The notes under the pieces were generated by a model that saw nothing but the letters and a program-made list of their open reading frames with translations, was not told the origin of the DNA and ran no database searches. Of a stretch of DNA of 64,000 nt, positions 24,624-33,517 are shown one piece after another. The first letter of the stretch is position 1; every line of letters begins with the position of its first letter. Position numbers and translations under genes: made by a program. Source of the DNA: Streptomyces xinghaiensis S187. GTDB lineage: Bacteria > Actinomycetota > Actinomycetes > Streptomycetales > Streptomycetaceae. The DNA is taken from NCBI RefSeq assembly GCF_000220705.2, contig NZ_CP023202.1, positions 5,424,501 to 5,488,500 on the forward strand. Reading direction: 5' to 3'.

Positions 24624-25598
24624 TCAGCCGCCGCGGGCCGCGGTCAGGCCCTCCAGCCGGTTGAGGAAGACGACCTTCCCGCCGTCCTCCTTCGGCGGAA
24701 TGCTCACCGCCGACTGCGATATCCGCACCAGGGTGAGGCTCTTCTCGGCCTTCCCGGTCAGCAGGGCGTTGGCCTTCTGATCGTTGATCTTGTTGATGGT
24801 GAAGCCCTCGGCCATCGTCTGCTTCTGCGTGTGGTGCGCGGCGAAGAAGGCGAGCGCCCCGCCGTCCTCCGTGCGGAGGGCCACGGTGCGGTACTGCGGC
24901 GGCCGGGCCGGCTGGTCGGCGAACTGCGTCCAGTACTTGGGGGTCTTGCTCTCCTGCTTGCGGTACGCCAGTTGGGCGGAGGTGGCGTAGCCGTCGGCGA
25001 AGAGCTCCCCCTCGCCCGAGCCGAGATAGTCGGTGTACGTCTTGCTGATCTTCGCCGGGTCCGTGACCAGGGCGGAGCCGCGGCCGCCGGTCACCGGCTC
25101 GGCGTAGCCGTCCTCGTCGACCGCGAACTCCGGCACCTCGTCCCGGCTGAGGATCGACAGATACGCGGCCTTCCACGGGTCGTCGAGAGCGCTCCGGGTG
25201 AAGACGAGGAGCCAGCGGTTGTCGTCGCGGTTGCTGTCGGTGTCGGCGACGAAGAACTTCGGCCAGCCGGCCTGCCGGGGGATGGCGAAGCGCGCGTCGG
25301 TCAGCTTGAGCGGCGGGTAGTCGGGCAGGCCGTCCGGGTTCTTCACCCGGCGGGCCTTGAGGTCGGCCTCTCCCATGGTCTGGAGCGCGCCGGTCTCCAC
25401 CCGGGCACCGAGGGCCGGGTCGAGCTCGCGGTTGGCCCGGTTGTAGCCGTCGGTGAACCGTTCGAGCGCCTTGGCGGCCTCGGCCTTCGTCACGGCCGGT
25501 ACCACCGCGCGTTCGCCGTGCACCGTCACGCAACCCGTCAGCGTCAGCAGTGCTGTGGCCGACAGGACCGCCGTCACCTGCGGCAACCTGCGTCTCAT
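24624..25598 (-). CDS. Putative secreted lipoprotein, function unknown
   Basis: The 324-residue product has a lipoprotein signal peptide: MRRRLPQVTAVLSATALLTL, then the lipobox LTGC at about residues 20-23. The mature part is a soluble alpha/beta protein (AAKALERFTDGYNRANRELD, GWPKFFVADTDSNRDDNRWL, TKYWTQFADQP-like stretches). It would be anchored to the outer face of the membrane. The fold is unrecognised; a partner- or ligand-binding role is only a guess. ATG 25598 has GAAGGAG about 11 bases upstream, slightly long. Confidence 0.82.
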   Translation of the reverse strand: MRRRLPQVTAVLSATALLTLTGCVTVHGERAVVPAVTKAEAAKALERFTDGYNRANRELDPALGARVETGALQTMGEADLKARRVKNPDGLPDYPPLKLTDARFAIPRQAGWPKFFVADTDSNRDDNRWLLVFTRSALDDPWKAAYLSILSRDEVPEFAVDEDGYAEPVTGGRGSALVTDPAKISKTYTDYLGSGEGELFADGYATSAQLAYRKQESKTPKYWTQFADQPARPPQYRTVALRTEDGGALAFFAAHHTQKQTMAEGFTINKINDQKANALLTGKAEKSLTLVRISQSAVSIPPKEDGGKVVFLNRLEGLTAARGG

Positions 25599-25917
25599 GG
25601 GGCTCGATGCTCCTTCGGACTGCTCGATTCGGCGCAACCCTACCGGGCGTGGGGCCGGCGCCGGGCGGGGATCACGTTCCGCCGCCCCGGCGGGTCGTGG
25701 TCCCGGGTGCACCGGTAACCGGTGGAACGCACAACGACGGTGGGACGTTCAGCCTCCGCCGGGACGGGCCGCGAGAGAGTGGCGGGGCCCGGGCACCCGC
25801 GGCGGGGTGCGGCGGGGCGGCGCCGGTCCGCGGGCGGCGGACGGTTGTCCGCGGCGCGTGCCATCATGCACGGTGCGTGGGTGACCGCCCACCGGGGGTG
25901 TGCTCTCGTCTGGGGGG
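25599..25917. other. Intergenic region upstream of the polysaccharide locus
   Basis: This gap separates the lipoprotein start (minus) from the CDP-alcohol transferase start (plus). No protein-like frame or RNA motif was seen. Confidence 0.4.
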
Positions 25918-26658
25918 ATGATGGCCGGGACTGCGGAGTCGGGGTACGCGGCGGCGCTGCGTGAGCTGCGCGGGGCGCAGAAGACGGCGAAGGGGGTGTC
26001 GCTCTACTCCCGTTACGTCAACCGCCCCGCCGGGCGGATCCTCGCCGCGGCGGCGTACCGGGCCCGGCTGACGCCGAATCAGGTGACGCTGGTCAGCGGG
26101 GCGTTCAGCTTCGCGGGGGTGGCGGCGCTCGCGCTCGTCCGGCCCTCCTGGGGGCTGGCCGCGGCCGTCTGGGCGGCTCTGGTGGTGGGCTTCGCGCTCG
26201 ACTCGGCGGACGGCCAGCTGGCCCGGCTGCGCAAGGAGAGCAGCCCGGCGGGGGAGTGGCTCGACCATGTGGTGGACGCGGCGAAGATCGCCGCGCTGCA
26301 CGCCGCCGTGCTGATCTCCTTCCACCGGTTCTTCGACCTGCCCGGGCCGGGCTGGCTGCTGGTGCCGCTGGGCTTCCAGTCCGCCGCCCTGCTGATCTTC
26401 ACGGGCGGGCTGCTGGCCGACAAGCTCAAGCCGCGGGGCGCGGCGCCGGCCGGTGTTCCGGCTCCGCCCCCCTCGCGGCTGCGGGCGGTGGCGCTGCTGC
26501 CGGTGGACTACGGCGTCTTCTGCGCGGTGTTCCTGCTGCTCGGCAGCGAGACGGTGTTCCTGGCCGCCTATACCGCCCTGTTCGTCGTGCACGCGCTCTT
26601 CCTGGTGGCCTTCATGGCGAAGTGGTTCCGGGAGCTGACCGCGATACGCCCGGTGTGA
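25918..26658 (+). CDS. CDP-alcohol phosphatidyltransferase family membrane protein
   Basis: The 246-residue product has the diagnostic motif DSADGQLARLRKESSPAGEW followed by LDHVVDAAK, matching DGxxAR...G...D...D. This catalyses attack of an alcohol or sugar alcohol on a CDP-linked lipid or alcohol. Six hydrophobic helices are visible. The start is uncertain: ATG 25918 and ATG 25921 are adjacent, and GTG 25900 is possible. Its 3-prime end overlaps the converging cytidylyltransferase gene by 47 bases. The pairing suggests a CDP-activated alcohol used by the neighbouring polysaccharide locus, which is inference. Confidence 0.85.
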   Translation: MMAGTAESGYAAALRELRGAQKTAKGVSLYSRYVNRPAGRILAAAAYRARLTPNQVTLVSGAFSFAGVAALALVRPSWGLAAAVWAALVVGFALDSADGQLARLRKESSPAGEWLDHVVDAAKIAALHAAVLISFHRFFDLPGPGWLLVPLGFQSAALLIFTGGLLADKLKPRGAAPAGVPAPPPSRLRAVALLPVDYGVFCAVFLLLGSETVFLAAYTALFVVHALFLVAFMAKWFRELTAIRPV

Positions 26659-27082
26659 CGGGCTGTGCCAGGGTGTCGAGGGCGCGCCGCAGCTGGGTGC
26701 TGGAGGTGTGGACGGTGTACGGGAAGTAGACGACCTCCACGCCCACGGTCGCGAAGTCCTGTTCGAGCTGGTCGCCCTTGGGCGTGCCGCGCCAGTCGTC
26801 GCCCTTGAAGATCTTGTCGAAGCGGACCTGCTGCCAGGTCTCCAGCTTGTCCGGCACGGTCTCGACGAACGCGGCGTCGACGAAGCGGATGGAGCGGATG
26901 ATCTCCAGCCGCTCCACCAGCGGGACCACGGGCGTCCGGCCTTTGGCCAGTTCCGCCATCTCGTCCGAGACCACTCCTGCGATGAGATAGTCACATCGGG
27001 CCCGTGCGTGTCTCAGGATGTTGAGGTGACCCACGTGGAACAGATCGTAGACACCCGGTGCATAACCGACGGTGTGCGTCAT
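26612..27082 (-). CDS. Cytidylyltransferase family protein (TagD/glycerol-phosphate type)
   Basis: The 156-residue product has the nucleotidyltransferase motif GVYDLFHVGHLNILRHARAR (HxGH), then GVVSDEMAELAKGRTPVVPL, RFDKIFKGDDWRGTPKGDQL and a final VHTSSTQLRRAL in the place of the TagD RTEGISTT motif. Members join CTP (or ATP) to a phospho-alcohol such as glycerol 3-phosphate. A run of G residues precedes ATG 27082. It is head-to-head with the first glycosyltransferase gene and tail-overlaps the CDP-alcohol transferase gene, so all three may act in one pathway. Confidence 0.85.
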   Translation of the reverse strand: MTHTVGYAPGVYDLFHVGHLNILRHARARCDYLIAGVVSDEMAELAKGRTPVVPLVERLEIIRSIRFVDAAFVETVPDKLETWQQVRFDKIFKGDDWRGTPKGDQLEQDFATVGVEVVYFPYTVHTSSTQLRRALDTLAQPVTPGVSRSAPGTTSP

Positions 27083-27172
27083 GCGGTGGTACCCCCCTTC
27101 ACGGCGCGCTCCCCAGCGCGCCGCTGTCGACGATAGCCGGATGCGGGGGTCCTTCACGGTCGGATTGCGAAA

Positions 27173-27183
27173 GGCCAACTAAC
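27173..27183 (+). promoter_or_regulatory. Shared upstream motif, copy 1 (GGCCAACTAAC)
   Basis: GGCCAACTAAC lies 74 bases upstream of the first glycosyltransferase start, in an unusually AT-rich stretch. A copy matching in 10 of 11 bases occurs at 39375-39385 on the other strand, 112 bases upstream of the propeller/LamG operon. A shared regulator site is possible. Confidence 0.35.
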
Positions 27184-27216
27184 AGAGAAGAAAGCCACGT
27201 TGCAGTAATGAACGGT

Positions 27217-27222
27217 TAGGGT
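27217..27222 (+). promoter_or_regulatory. Candidate -10 box (TAGGGT) for the glycosyltransferase-wzz-wzx operon
   Basis: TAGGGT fits TAGRRT and lies 34 bases before ATG 27257. It sits in an AT-rich island of about 50 bases, and a GGGGGAGGAG ribosome-binding site follows. No convincing -35 was seen. Confidence 0.45.
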
Positions 27223-27256
27223 TGCTGCCATTCGACTCCGGGGGGAGGAGCGCGCC

Positions 27257-28519
27257 ATGCCGGAGACCGGTACGGCCGCGGGGAGACGGGTTCTGCTCGT
27301 CTCCACCAACTACGCGCCAGAGCAGGCCGGAATAGGGCCGTACGCCACGCAGATCGCCGAACACTGGGCCGCCGGCGGGCGGATCGAGACCCATGTCCTC
27401 GCGGGCATCCCGCACTATCCCGCCTGGCGGGCCGATCCGGCGTACCGCGGCGTCTGGCGCCGCGAGGAGACCCGCGCCGGCGTGCGGGTCCACCGTCGCC
27501 GGCACACCGTGCCGCCCCGGCAGACCGCCGTGCGCCGGGCCCTGTACGAGGCGTCCATACTCGCCGGGGGACTGCTCGCACCGCCCCGGATGGGCCGGCC
27601 CGACGCCGTGGTCGCCCAGCTGCCGAGCCTCGCCGGCGGCGTCCTCGGCGCCCGGATCGCCGGCCGGCACGGCGTCCCGTACGTTCCCGTCGTCCAGGAC
27701 CTCATGGGCGCCGCCGCGGCACAGAGCGGCATCCGCGGCGGTGACCGCGCCGCCGCCGCGGCCGCCGCGGTCGAGCGCCGCGTGCTCGGCCGGGCGACCC
27801 TGGTCGGCGTCATCCACGAGACGTTCACCGACAAGGTGGCCGCCATGGGCGTGGACCCGGGGCGCATCCGGCTGGTGCCCAACTGGTCGCACGTGGCCCG
27901 CCCTTCGCGGCCCCGGGCCGAGACCCGCGCCCGGCTCGGCTGGGACGCCGACCGCACCGTCGTGCTGCACTCCGGCAACATGGGCCTCAAGCAGGGGCTG
28001 GAGGTGCTCGTCGGCGCGGCCCGCGCCGAACCGGGCGTCGACATCGTCCTCATGGGGGACGGCAACCAGCGCGAACGGCTCCAGGGCCTCGGCCGGGGGC
28101 TGCCGAACCTGCGCTTCCTCCCGCCCGCCGGGGAGGCCGAGTTCCCCGACGTCCTCGCCGCGGCCGATGTCCTGGCCGTCACCCAGCGCGCCTCCGTCCT
28201 GGACATGAGCATCCCGTCCAAACTCACCTCCTACTTCGCCGCCGGCCGGCCCGTGGTCGCCTCCGTCGCGGAGGAGGGGGGCACCGCCGGGGAGGTGCGG
28301 CGCTCCGGGGCGGGCGTGCTCGTCCCCCCGGAGGACCCGGACGCGCTGCTGGACGCGGTCCGGAAACTGGCCGCCGACCCCGCCGCGGCCGACGCGCTCG
28401 GCGCCCGCGGCCCCATCTACGTCGACGCCCACCTCAGCCGTGAGGCCGGGCTGGCCCGGATCACCGGGCTCCTCGACGAGGCACTGGAGACACACCCGAG
28501 CCCGAGGGGACCCCGCTGA
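27257..28519 (+). CDS. WcaI-like glycosyltransferase (GT4)
   Basis: The 420-residue product resembles colanic-acid-type WcaI transferases: VLLVSTNYAPEQAGIGPYAT at the N-terminus, LAGIPHYPAWRADP, then the C-terminal nucleotide-sugar half (VVLHSGNMGLKQGLEVLVGA, FPDVLAAADVLAVTQRASVL, SIPSKLTSYFAAGRPVVASV). It probably adds a sugar to a lipid-linked repeat unit at the inner membrane face. ATG 27257 has a near-perfect GGGGGAGGAG. The stop overlaps the next start (TGATG), so it leads an operon with wzz- and wzx-like genes. Confidence 0.88.
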   Translation: MPETGTAAGRRVLLVSTNYAPEQAGIGPYATQIAEHWAAGGRIETHVLAGIPHYPAWRADPAYRGVWRREETRAGVRVHRRRHTVPPRQTAVRRALYEASILAGGLLAPPRMGRPDAVVAQLPSLAGGVLGARIAGRHGVPYVPVVQDLMGAAAAQSGIRGGDRAAAAAAAVERRVLGRATLVGVIHETFTDKVAAMGVDPGRIRLVPNWSHVARPSRPRAETRARLGWDADRTVVLHSGNMGLKQGLEVLVGAARAEPGVDIVLMGDGNQRERLQGLGRGLPNLRFLPPAGEAEFPDVLAAADVLAVTQRASVLDMSIPSKLTSYFAAGRPVVASVAEEGGTAGEVRRSGAGVLVPPEDPDALLDAVRKLAADPAAADALGARGPIYVDAHLSREAGLARITGLLDEALETHPSPRGPR

Positions 28520-30324
28520 TGACGGTGGTACAGCCCGGCGCCCAGCAGGGGCCCGACGAGCCGGACCTGCTGCGCGACCAGTTCCGCCAACTGCTGCGCT
28601 ACCGCGTGCTGCTCGTGGCCGGCGTCGTCCTCGGCCTGCTCGGCGGGGCCTGGACCGCCCTCGCCGGCGGCGCCGCCTACACGGCCACCAGCGAGGTGAC
28701 CGTGCGCTCGGCCAGCTTCGACCCCTTCTCGCCCGGCGGCGGCAACCCCGAGAAGGAGGTCAGCATGGGCTCCGAGCGCCAGACGGCGCTCAGCAACGCC
28801 GTCGCCGCCCGCGCCGCGAAGGAGCTGGGCGACCCCGACCGCGTCGCGCGGCTGCAGGACGGCCTCCAGGTCACCAACCCGCCCAACACCCTGGTCCTGC
28901 GCTTCTCCTACACCGACGGCTCCCCGCGGACGGCCGCGACGGCCGCCAACGCCCTCACCCAGGCCTACCTCGACAACCGGCGCGACCAGACCCAGTCCGT
29001 GATCGACAACATGATCCAGGGCTACGAGGAGCAGCTCGAACCGCTGAAGAAGCAGCGCGACAAGCTCGCCGAGCAGATCGACGGGCTCGGCGAGGGCCGG
29101 GCCCTGGACACGACGCTCTCCGTGCAGTCCGGCGTCATCGGCAGGATCTCCGAGCTCAACAGCAGCATCACCAAGCTCAAGGCGGTGGACACCACCCCCG
29201 GCTTCGTGGTCCGCACCGCCACCCCGCCGGCCGCGGCCTCCGGCCCCGGGCTGCCGCTGCTGCTCGGCCTCGGCGGCGCCGTCGGCATCGGCATCGGCCT
29301 GGTCGCCGCCTGGGTGCGGCTGGTCTTCGACCCCACCGCCCGCTCCCAGAGCGACGTGGTCCGTGCCCTGCACGCACCCGTGCTCGGCACGCTCCCCCGG
29401 CCGCGGCGGAAGCAGCCGCGGCGGCTGCTGGCCCAGGGCCGGGTCGCCGAGGAGTACCGCTCGATCGCCTTCCGCCTCGCCTACGACCAGGGCTTCGCCG
29501 AACGGCGGCGGCTGCTCGTCGTCGCCCCGCGCGGTCCCATCGACACCGCCGCCGAGGCCTCCGTCAACCTCACCGCCTGCTTCGTGGAGATGGGCCGGGA
29601 CGTCCTCCTCGTCGAGGCCGACCTGCGCACCCCGGGCCTCGCCCACAAGCTGCGCTCCGCCGAGGGCGTACGGCCCGGCTGGGCCCGCACCCCCGCCCGC
29701 GGCGACAACGGCTGGCCGACCGGGCTGCAGATACCCATCGACGCGGGGGAGTCCGGCGCCTTCGACCTGGTGCCCGGCAGCAAGGTGCGCAACGTCGCCC
29801 GCGCGCTCACCTCCGGGCCCGCCACCCGGCTGTTCGCCGAGGCGGAATCCCCCGGGACCGTGGTCGTCGTCCTCGCGCCCGCCGTGCTCTCGTACGCCGA
29901 CGCGATAGCGCTCGCCGACCGCGTCGACGGGGTGCTCGTGGTCTGCGACCCGCGCGAGGTGCGGCGCGACGACCTGGCCCGGGTCCGCGAACTCGTCAGC
30001 GGCGCGGGCGGCACGGTCCTCGGAGCGCTGCTGCACTCCGAGGACTCCGCCCGCCGCCGCCGCGTCCCCGACCTCCGCCTCCGCCTCCGCCGCCGCGGGC
30101 GCGGCGCGGAGCGTCCCCGCCCGGCCGCGGACACCGGCGGCACGGGCACCGGCCGCGACACCGCGGCGGAGTCCGCGCCGGGATCCGGTGCCGGGCCCGG
30201 GACCGCGCCGGGAGGCGGCGCGGACCAGCAGCGGGTCGCCTGGCCCACCGCCGGGGAGGGGGCCGGCGGCCCGGGTGAGGAGGGCGACCGCAGCGGGGAC
30301 CCGGCCCGCCCGGCCCGCCGGTGA
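28519..30324 (+). CDS. Wzz-like polysaccharide copolymerase with degenerate tyrosine-kinase-like domain
   Basis: The 601-residue product has a transmembrane helix at about residues 31-49, an outer domain to about 240 including a coiled coil (QGYEEQLEPLKKQRDKLAEQ), and a second helix at about 244-264. A cytoplasmic domain from about 310 follows. Its order matches a BY-kinase (EEYRSIAFRLAYDQGFAERR, then an ATPase core), but the P-loop reads VVAPRGPIDTAAEASVNLT without GK[ST]. Walker A-prime is VLLVEADLRTPG, and Walker B lacks its Asp (VVVVLAPAVLSYADA). Kinase activity is therefore unlikely. A Gly/Pro-rich tail ends the protein. It probably regulates chain length. Confidence 0.85.
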   Translation: MTVVQPGAQQGPDEPDLLRDQFRQLLRYRVLLVAGVVLGLLGGAWTALAGGAAYTATSEVTVRSASFDPFSPGGGNPEKEVSMGSERQTALSNAVAARAAKELGDPDRVARLQDGLQVTNPPNTLVLRFSYTDGSPRTAATAANALTQAYLDNRRDQTQSVIDNMIQGYEEQLEPLKKQRDKLAEQIDGLGEGRALDTTLSVQSGVIGRISELNSSITKLKAVDTTPGFVVRTATPPAAASGPGLPLLLGLGGAVGIGIGLVAAWVRLVFDPTARSQSDVVRALHAPVLGTLPRPRRKQPRRLLAQGRVAEEYRSIAFRLAYDQGFAERRRLLVVAPRGPIDTAAEASVNLTACFVEMGRDVLLVEADLRTPGLAHKLRSAEGVRPGWARTPARGDNGWPTGLQIPIDAGESGAFDLVPGSKVRNVARALTSGPATRLFAEAESPGTVVVVLAPAVLSYADAIALADRVDGVLVVCDPREVRRDDLARVRELVSGAGGTVLGALLHSEDSARRRRVPDLRLRLRRRGRGAERPRPAADTGGTGTGRDTAAESAPGSGAGPGTAPGGGADQQRVAWPTAGEGAGGPGEEGDRSGDPARPARR

Positions 30325-31817
30325 CGCACGGCCCTTCCGGCGGCGCCCCGGGCCCGGACCCCGGCGCCGGGGCCGCAGGACCCGCCGAGCCCGGCGGACC
30401 CGGCGGCGCGGAAGCCGGGGAGCGCGGGGCCGGAGCCCCCGGGCCCGGAGGGAGCGGGTCCGGCGGTGCCGGAGCCGGGGAACCCGGAGCCGGGAAAGGC
30501 GGCGCGGGGGAATCCACGGCCGGGGAGCCCGGCGCCGGGGGGCTGCGGACGCGGGCCGCCGTGCTCTGCTCCGTCGCCGACCAGGGCGTCTCCGCGCTCA
30601 CCAACATCGCGGTGCTGATCGTCGCCGCCCGGCTCTCCACCGCCGCCGGCTTCTCCGTCTTCTCCATCGTCTACACCGTCTTCACCGTCCTGCTCGGCCT
30701 CTGCGTCTCCTACGTCGGGCAGGCCCTGGTGCTGGAGCGCGGGGAGCCGTCCGCCGTCCGCTCCGCCTGCCGCTCCGCGCTCGTCTTCACCGCCGGTGTC
30801 TCCGCCGCGACCGGCGCCGTCATGGCCGCCGTGCTCGTCCTCGTGCCCGGGGAGACGGCGCGCGGGCTCGCCGTCCTCGGCCTCGTCCTGCCGGTCGTCC
30901 TGACCCAGGACGCCGTCCGCTACTGCTGCTCCACCCTCCGGCTGCCCCATCTGGCCCTCGCCGCCGACCTGCTGCGGCTCGCCGCCGTGGTTCCCGCTCT
31001 CGCGCTCCAGCCGCAGGGCAGCGGGCCGAGCCGGCTCATCGCCGTCTGGGGCCTGTCCGCCCTCCCGGCCCTCCTGCTCGGCACGGCGCTGCTGTGGCCG
31101 CGGCTGCGCGGTGTGCCGGGCGATCCGCGCCGGTTCCTGCGCCGGGGGCATCTGGGGCGGCGGTTCGTGCTGGAGTTCGCCGTCGGCAACGCGTCGAGCC
31201 AGCTCGCGATCGTCGGGCTCGGGCTCTTCGCCAACCAGCTCGCCGTCGGCGCGCTCCGCGGCGCCGTGGCCCTCTTCGGCCCGATGAACGTCCTCTTCAA
31301 CGCGGCGACCTCCTTCGGCCCGCCGCTCCTGAACCGGGTCTCCGGCACCGGGCGCCGCATCCGCGCCACGGCCGTTCTCGCCCTCGTCCTCGCGGGCACC
31401 GCGGCGCTCTGGGCCGGCGTCCTCACCCTGCTGCCCGACCGGGCGGGGCGCGAACTCCTCGGCGCCACCTGGGACTCCGCCTCCGCGCTGCTCCCGGCCA
31501 CCGGGGCCCAGTACACGGCCATCGCCCTGGGCACCTGCGCGCTGCTGACCCTGCGCGTGCTCAGCCCCCGGGCCACCCTGCCGATCCAGGTGGTCTTCTC
31601 CCTGCTCTCGGTGGCCCTCCTCATCGGCGGCTACGTCCTCGGCGGTGTCCTCGGCGCGGCCTGGGGCCTCTGCCTCGGCTCCGCCCTCAAGGCCGCCGCG
31701 GCCTGGACCCGCGCGGTCCTCCTCGGACGCGGCGCGGCACGGGACACCGGCGCGGCCGCCGCCCCCGGGGACCGGGCCGGGGCGGGGGCGGGGGCGTCCG
31801 GGGGCGGTGGACGCTAG
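30321..31817 (+). CDS. Wzx-like polysaccharide flippase / MATE-like membrane protein
   Basis: The 498-residue product has about 75 Gly/Pro/Ala/Glu-rich residues, then roughly 12-14 hydrophobic helices. These begin TRAAVLCSVADQGVSALTNI and continue AVLIVAARLSTAAGFSVFSI. The pattern is that of the polysaccharide exporter (PST) family, which flips lipid-linked repeat units across the membrane. The GTG start overlaps the preceding stop (GTGA at 30321-30324), so translation is coupled to the Wzz-like gene. The disordered N-terminus is unusual for the family. Confidence 0.83.
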   Translation: MTHGPSGGAPGPDPGAGAAGPAEPGGPGGAEAGERGAGAPGPGGSGSGGAGAGEPGAGKGGAGESTAGEPGAGGLRTRAAVLCSVADQGVSALTNIAVLIVAARLSTAAGFSVFSIVYTVFTVLLGLCVSYVGQALVLERGEPSAVRSACRSALVFTAGVSAATGAVMAAVLVLVPGETARGLAVLGLVLPVVLTQDAVRYCCSTLRLPHLALAADLLRLAAVVPALALQPQGSGPSRLIAVWGLSALPALLLGTALLWPRLRGVPGDPRRFLRRGHLGRRFVLEFAVGNASSQLAIVGLGLFANQLAVGALRGAVALFGPMNVLFNAATSFGPPLLNRVSGTGRRIRATAVLALVLAGTAALWAGVLTLLPDRAGRELLGATWDSASALLPATGAQYTAIALGTCALLTLRVLSPRATLPIQVVFSLLSVALLIGGYVLGGVLGAAWGLCLGSALKAAAAWTRAVLLGRGAARDTGAAAAPGDRAGAGAGASGGGGR

Positions 31818-31864
31818 GCGCTCCGGCCACGGCTGCGCGCCCGTGCGCGGCGCGGCCCCGCCGT

Positions 31865-33517
31865 CTACCGCAGCAGTTTCCGGACGTCCGAGCGGAACGT
31901 CGTCACCAGGGCCAGGCAGAACAGCGCGATCCCGATGCGCCCGGCGGCCTGCAGCAGCGGGCCCCGGAGCAGGATGAAGGAGTAGCCGGCGATCAGCGGG
32001 ATGACGGCCGCGGTGATGTTGCCCGGCCGTTCGTCGTCCACCGTGCGCAGGGCGTACCGCCGGTCGCCGCGGGCGCAGAGATAGCCCAGCCCCAGGAAGC
32101 CGGCCACCATGCCGCCGGAGCCGAAGTCGAGCCACAGCTCCGCCCAGAGCGGCGAGGAGAGGTTGGTGTTGGTCATCCCCATCCACTGCCCGACCCGCAC
32201 CCCCGAGTCCAGGGGCTTGCCGTCCCAGAGCGAGCGGGGCACGAAGAAGAACGTCGTTCCGGCCAGTTGCCGCCCGTAGGAGTGGCCCGCGCCGGAGTCG
32301 ACGAAGGTGATCGTGTTGGCGAACATGCCGATCTGGTCGTAGTCCTTGAGCGTCAGGGGCTCCACGAAGGAGGAGGACTCCACGGCCTTGCGGCCCTCCT
32401 CGTCGTACCGGAAGCGGTCCATGAAGGGGAAGAGCAGCAGCGCCGCGATCACTCCGAGAGCCAGCGAGGTCCGGTACATCACCGGGCTCTTGGGGAAGGC
32501 CGTGAAGAGGATCGCGAAGGCGACGGTGAGGAACCAGTACCGCGGGTTGGAGACCGGGTTGTTGACGACGGCGTTGACGACCACCAGCCCGGCCAGGAGC
32601 AGCAGGATCACCGGGCTGCGCCGCGGCACCTTGGAGGTGACCAGCCAGCGCAGCAGGAAGAGCAGCGCCAGCAGCGCCGGTACGGTGCCGAAGCCGCGCA
32701 GGAATGCCGAGCCGACATTGCCGTCACCGCCGCCCGCCCCGCTGGCCCCGATGGACTCGCTGATCTCCTGGCGGCTCTCGAAGAAGACGGCGGGGCCGCC
32801 GAGCTGGACGATGAACAGCCCGCTGCCCGCGTAGGCGAGCAGGATCAGCAGGTAGAGCCGCCGGCGGCCCACCGAGGCCGCGGGCGGCGACCAGCGGATG
32901 CGGAGCGCGGGGCGGTGCCGGGCCAGCAGCACGCCCACGTCGAACGCGACGCAGCCCAGCAGTACCAGCGCGATGGCGAGCACCGTGTCGGAGCGGGGAC
33001 CGACCACCGGGGTGGGCGTGCGGCCGAGCACGGCCTGCGCGAGCGGGGCCACGCCCATGGCGATGTAGCAGAACAGCCAGAAGGCGCCCTGGATCAGCCG
33101 GCGCCGGGCCGTCAGCACCATCGCGGAGAGCCGGGCACCGGCGTAGCAGGTGAGGGCCAGCTGCAGCCAGTACGCCTCGTCCCGCACCCCGTCGCCGTAC
33201 TGGGCGGACACCACGGCGGGCAGTCCGAAGACCAGCCCGAGGATCAGCGGGACGGACAGCGCCCGGGAGAGCACGGCGCGCGGCGCGGAGTCGGTGGCGG
33301 ACGGCGGTGCGGGCGCGGGCGGTCCGGGTACGGACGGGCCCGGCGCGGGCGGTCCGCCGGGCGCGCCCGGGCCGCCGCCGGACGCGGGCGGGACGTTTCC
33401 CGGCCCCTTGCCCGGCCCGCTGCCCGGCCCCTTGCCCGGCCCGTCCGCCGGTCCGGCTTTCCCCGGTCCGGCCCGTCCCGCCGCTCCGGCCGGTCCCGCC
33501 GGCAGGTCGACTGCCAT
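31865..33517 (-). CDS. Wzy-like O-antigen/polysaccharide polymerase membrane protein
   Basis: The 550-residue product has about 85 Gly/Pro/Lys-rich residues (with GKGPGSGPGKGPGN), then about 12 transmembrane helices. A long outer loop lies at about residues 350-440 (SSSFVEPLTLKDYDQIGMFA, FFFVPRSLWDGKPLDSGVRV), as in Wzy polymerases. Wzy proteins are poorly conserved, so the call rests on topology and context. GGGGGG precedes ATG 33517. It converges on the wzx-like gene and is divergent from the GT4 gene at 33699. Confidence 0.75.
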   Translation of the reverse strand: MAVDLPAGPAGAAGRAGPGKAGPADGPGKGPGSGPGKGPGNVPPASGGGPGAPGGPPAPGPSVPGPPAPAPPSATDSAPRAVLSRALSVPLILGLVFGLPAVVSAQYGDGVRDEAYWLQLALTCYAGARLSAMVLTARRRLIQGAFWLFCYIAMGVAPLAQAVLGRTPTPVVGPRSDTVLAIALVLLGCVAFDVGVLLARHRPALRIRWSPPAASVGRRRLYLLILLAYAGSGLFIVQLGGPAVFFESRQEISESIGASGAGGGDGNVGSAFLRGFGTVPALLALLFLLRWLVTSKVPRRSPVILLLLAGLVVVNAVVNNPVSNPRYWFLTVAFAILFTAFPKSPVMYRTSLALGVIAALLLFPFMDRFRYDEEGRKAVESSSFVEPLTLKDYDQIGMFANTITFVDSGAGHSYGRQLAGTTFFFVPRSLWDGKPLDSGVRVGQWMGMTNTNLSSPLWAELWLDFGSGGMVAGFLGLGYLCARGDRRYALRTVDDERPGNITAAVIPLIAGYSFILLRGPLLQAAGRIGIALFCLALVTTFRSDVRKLLR

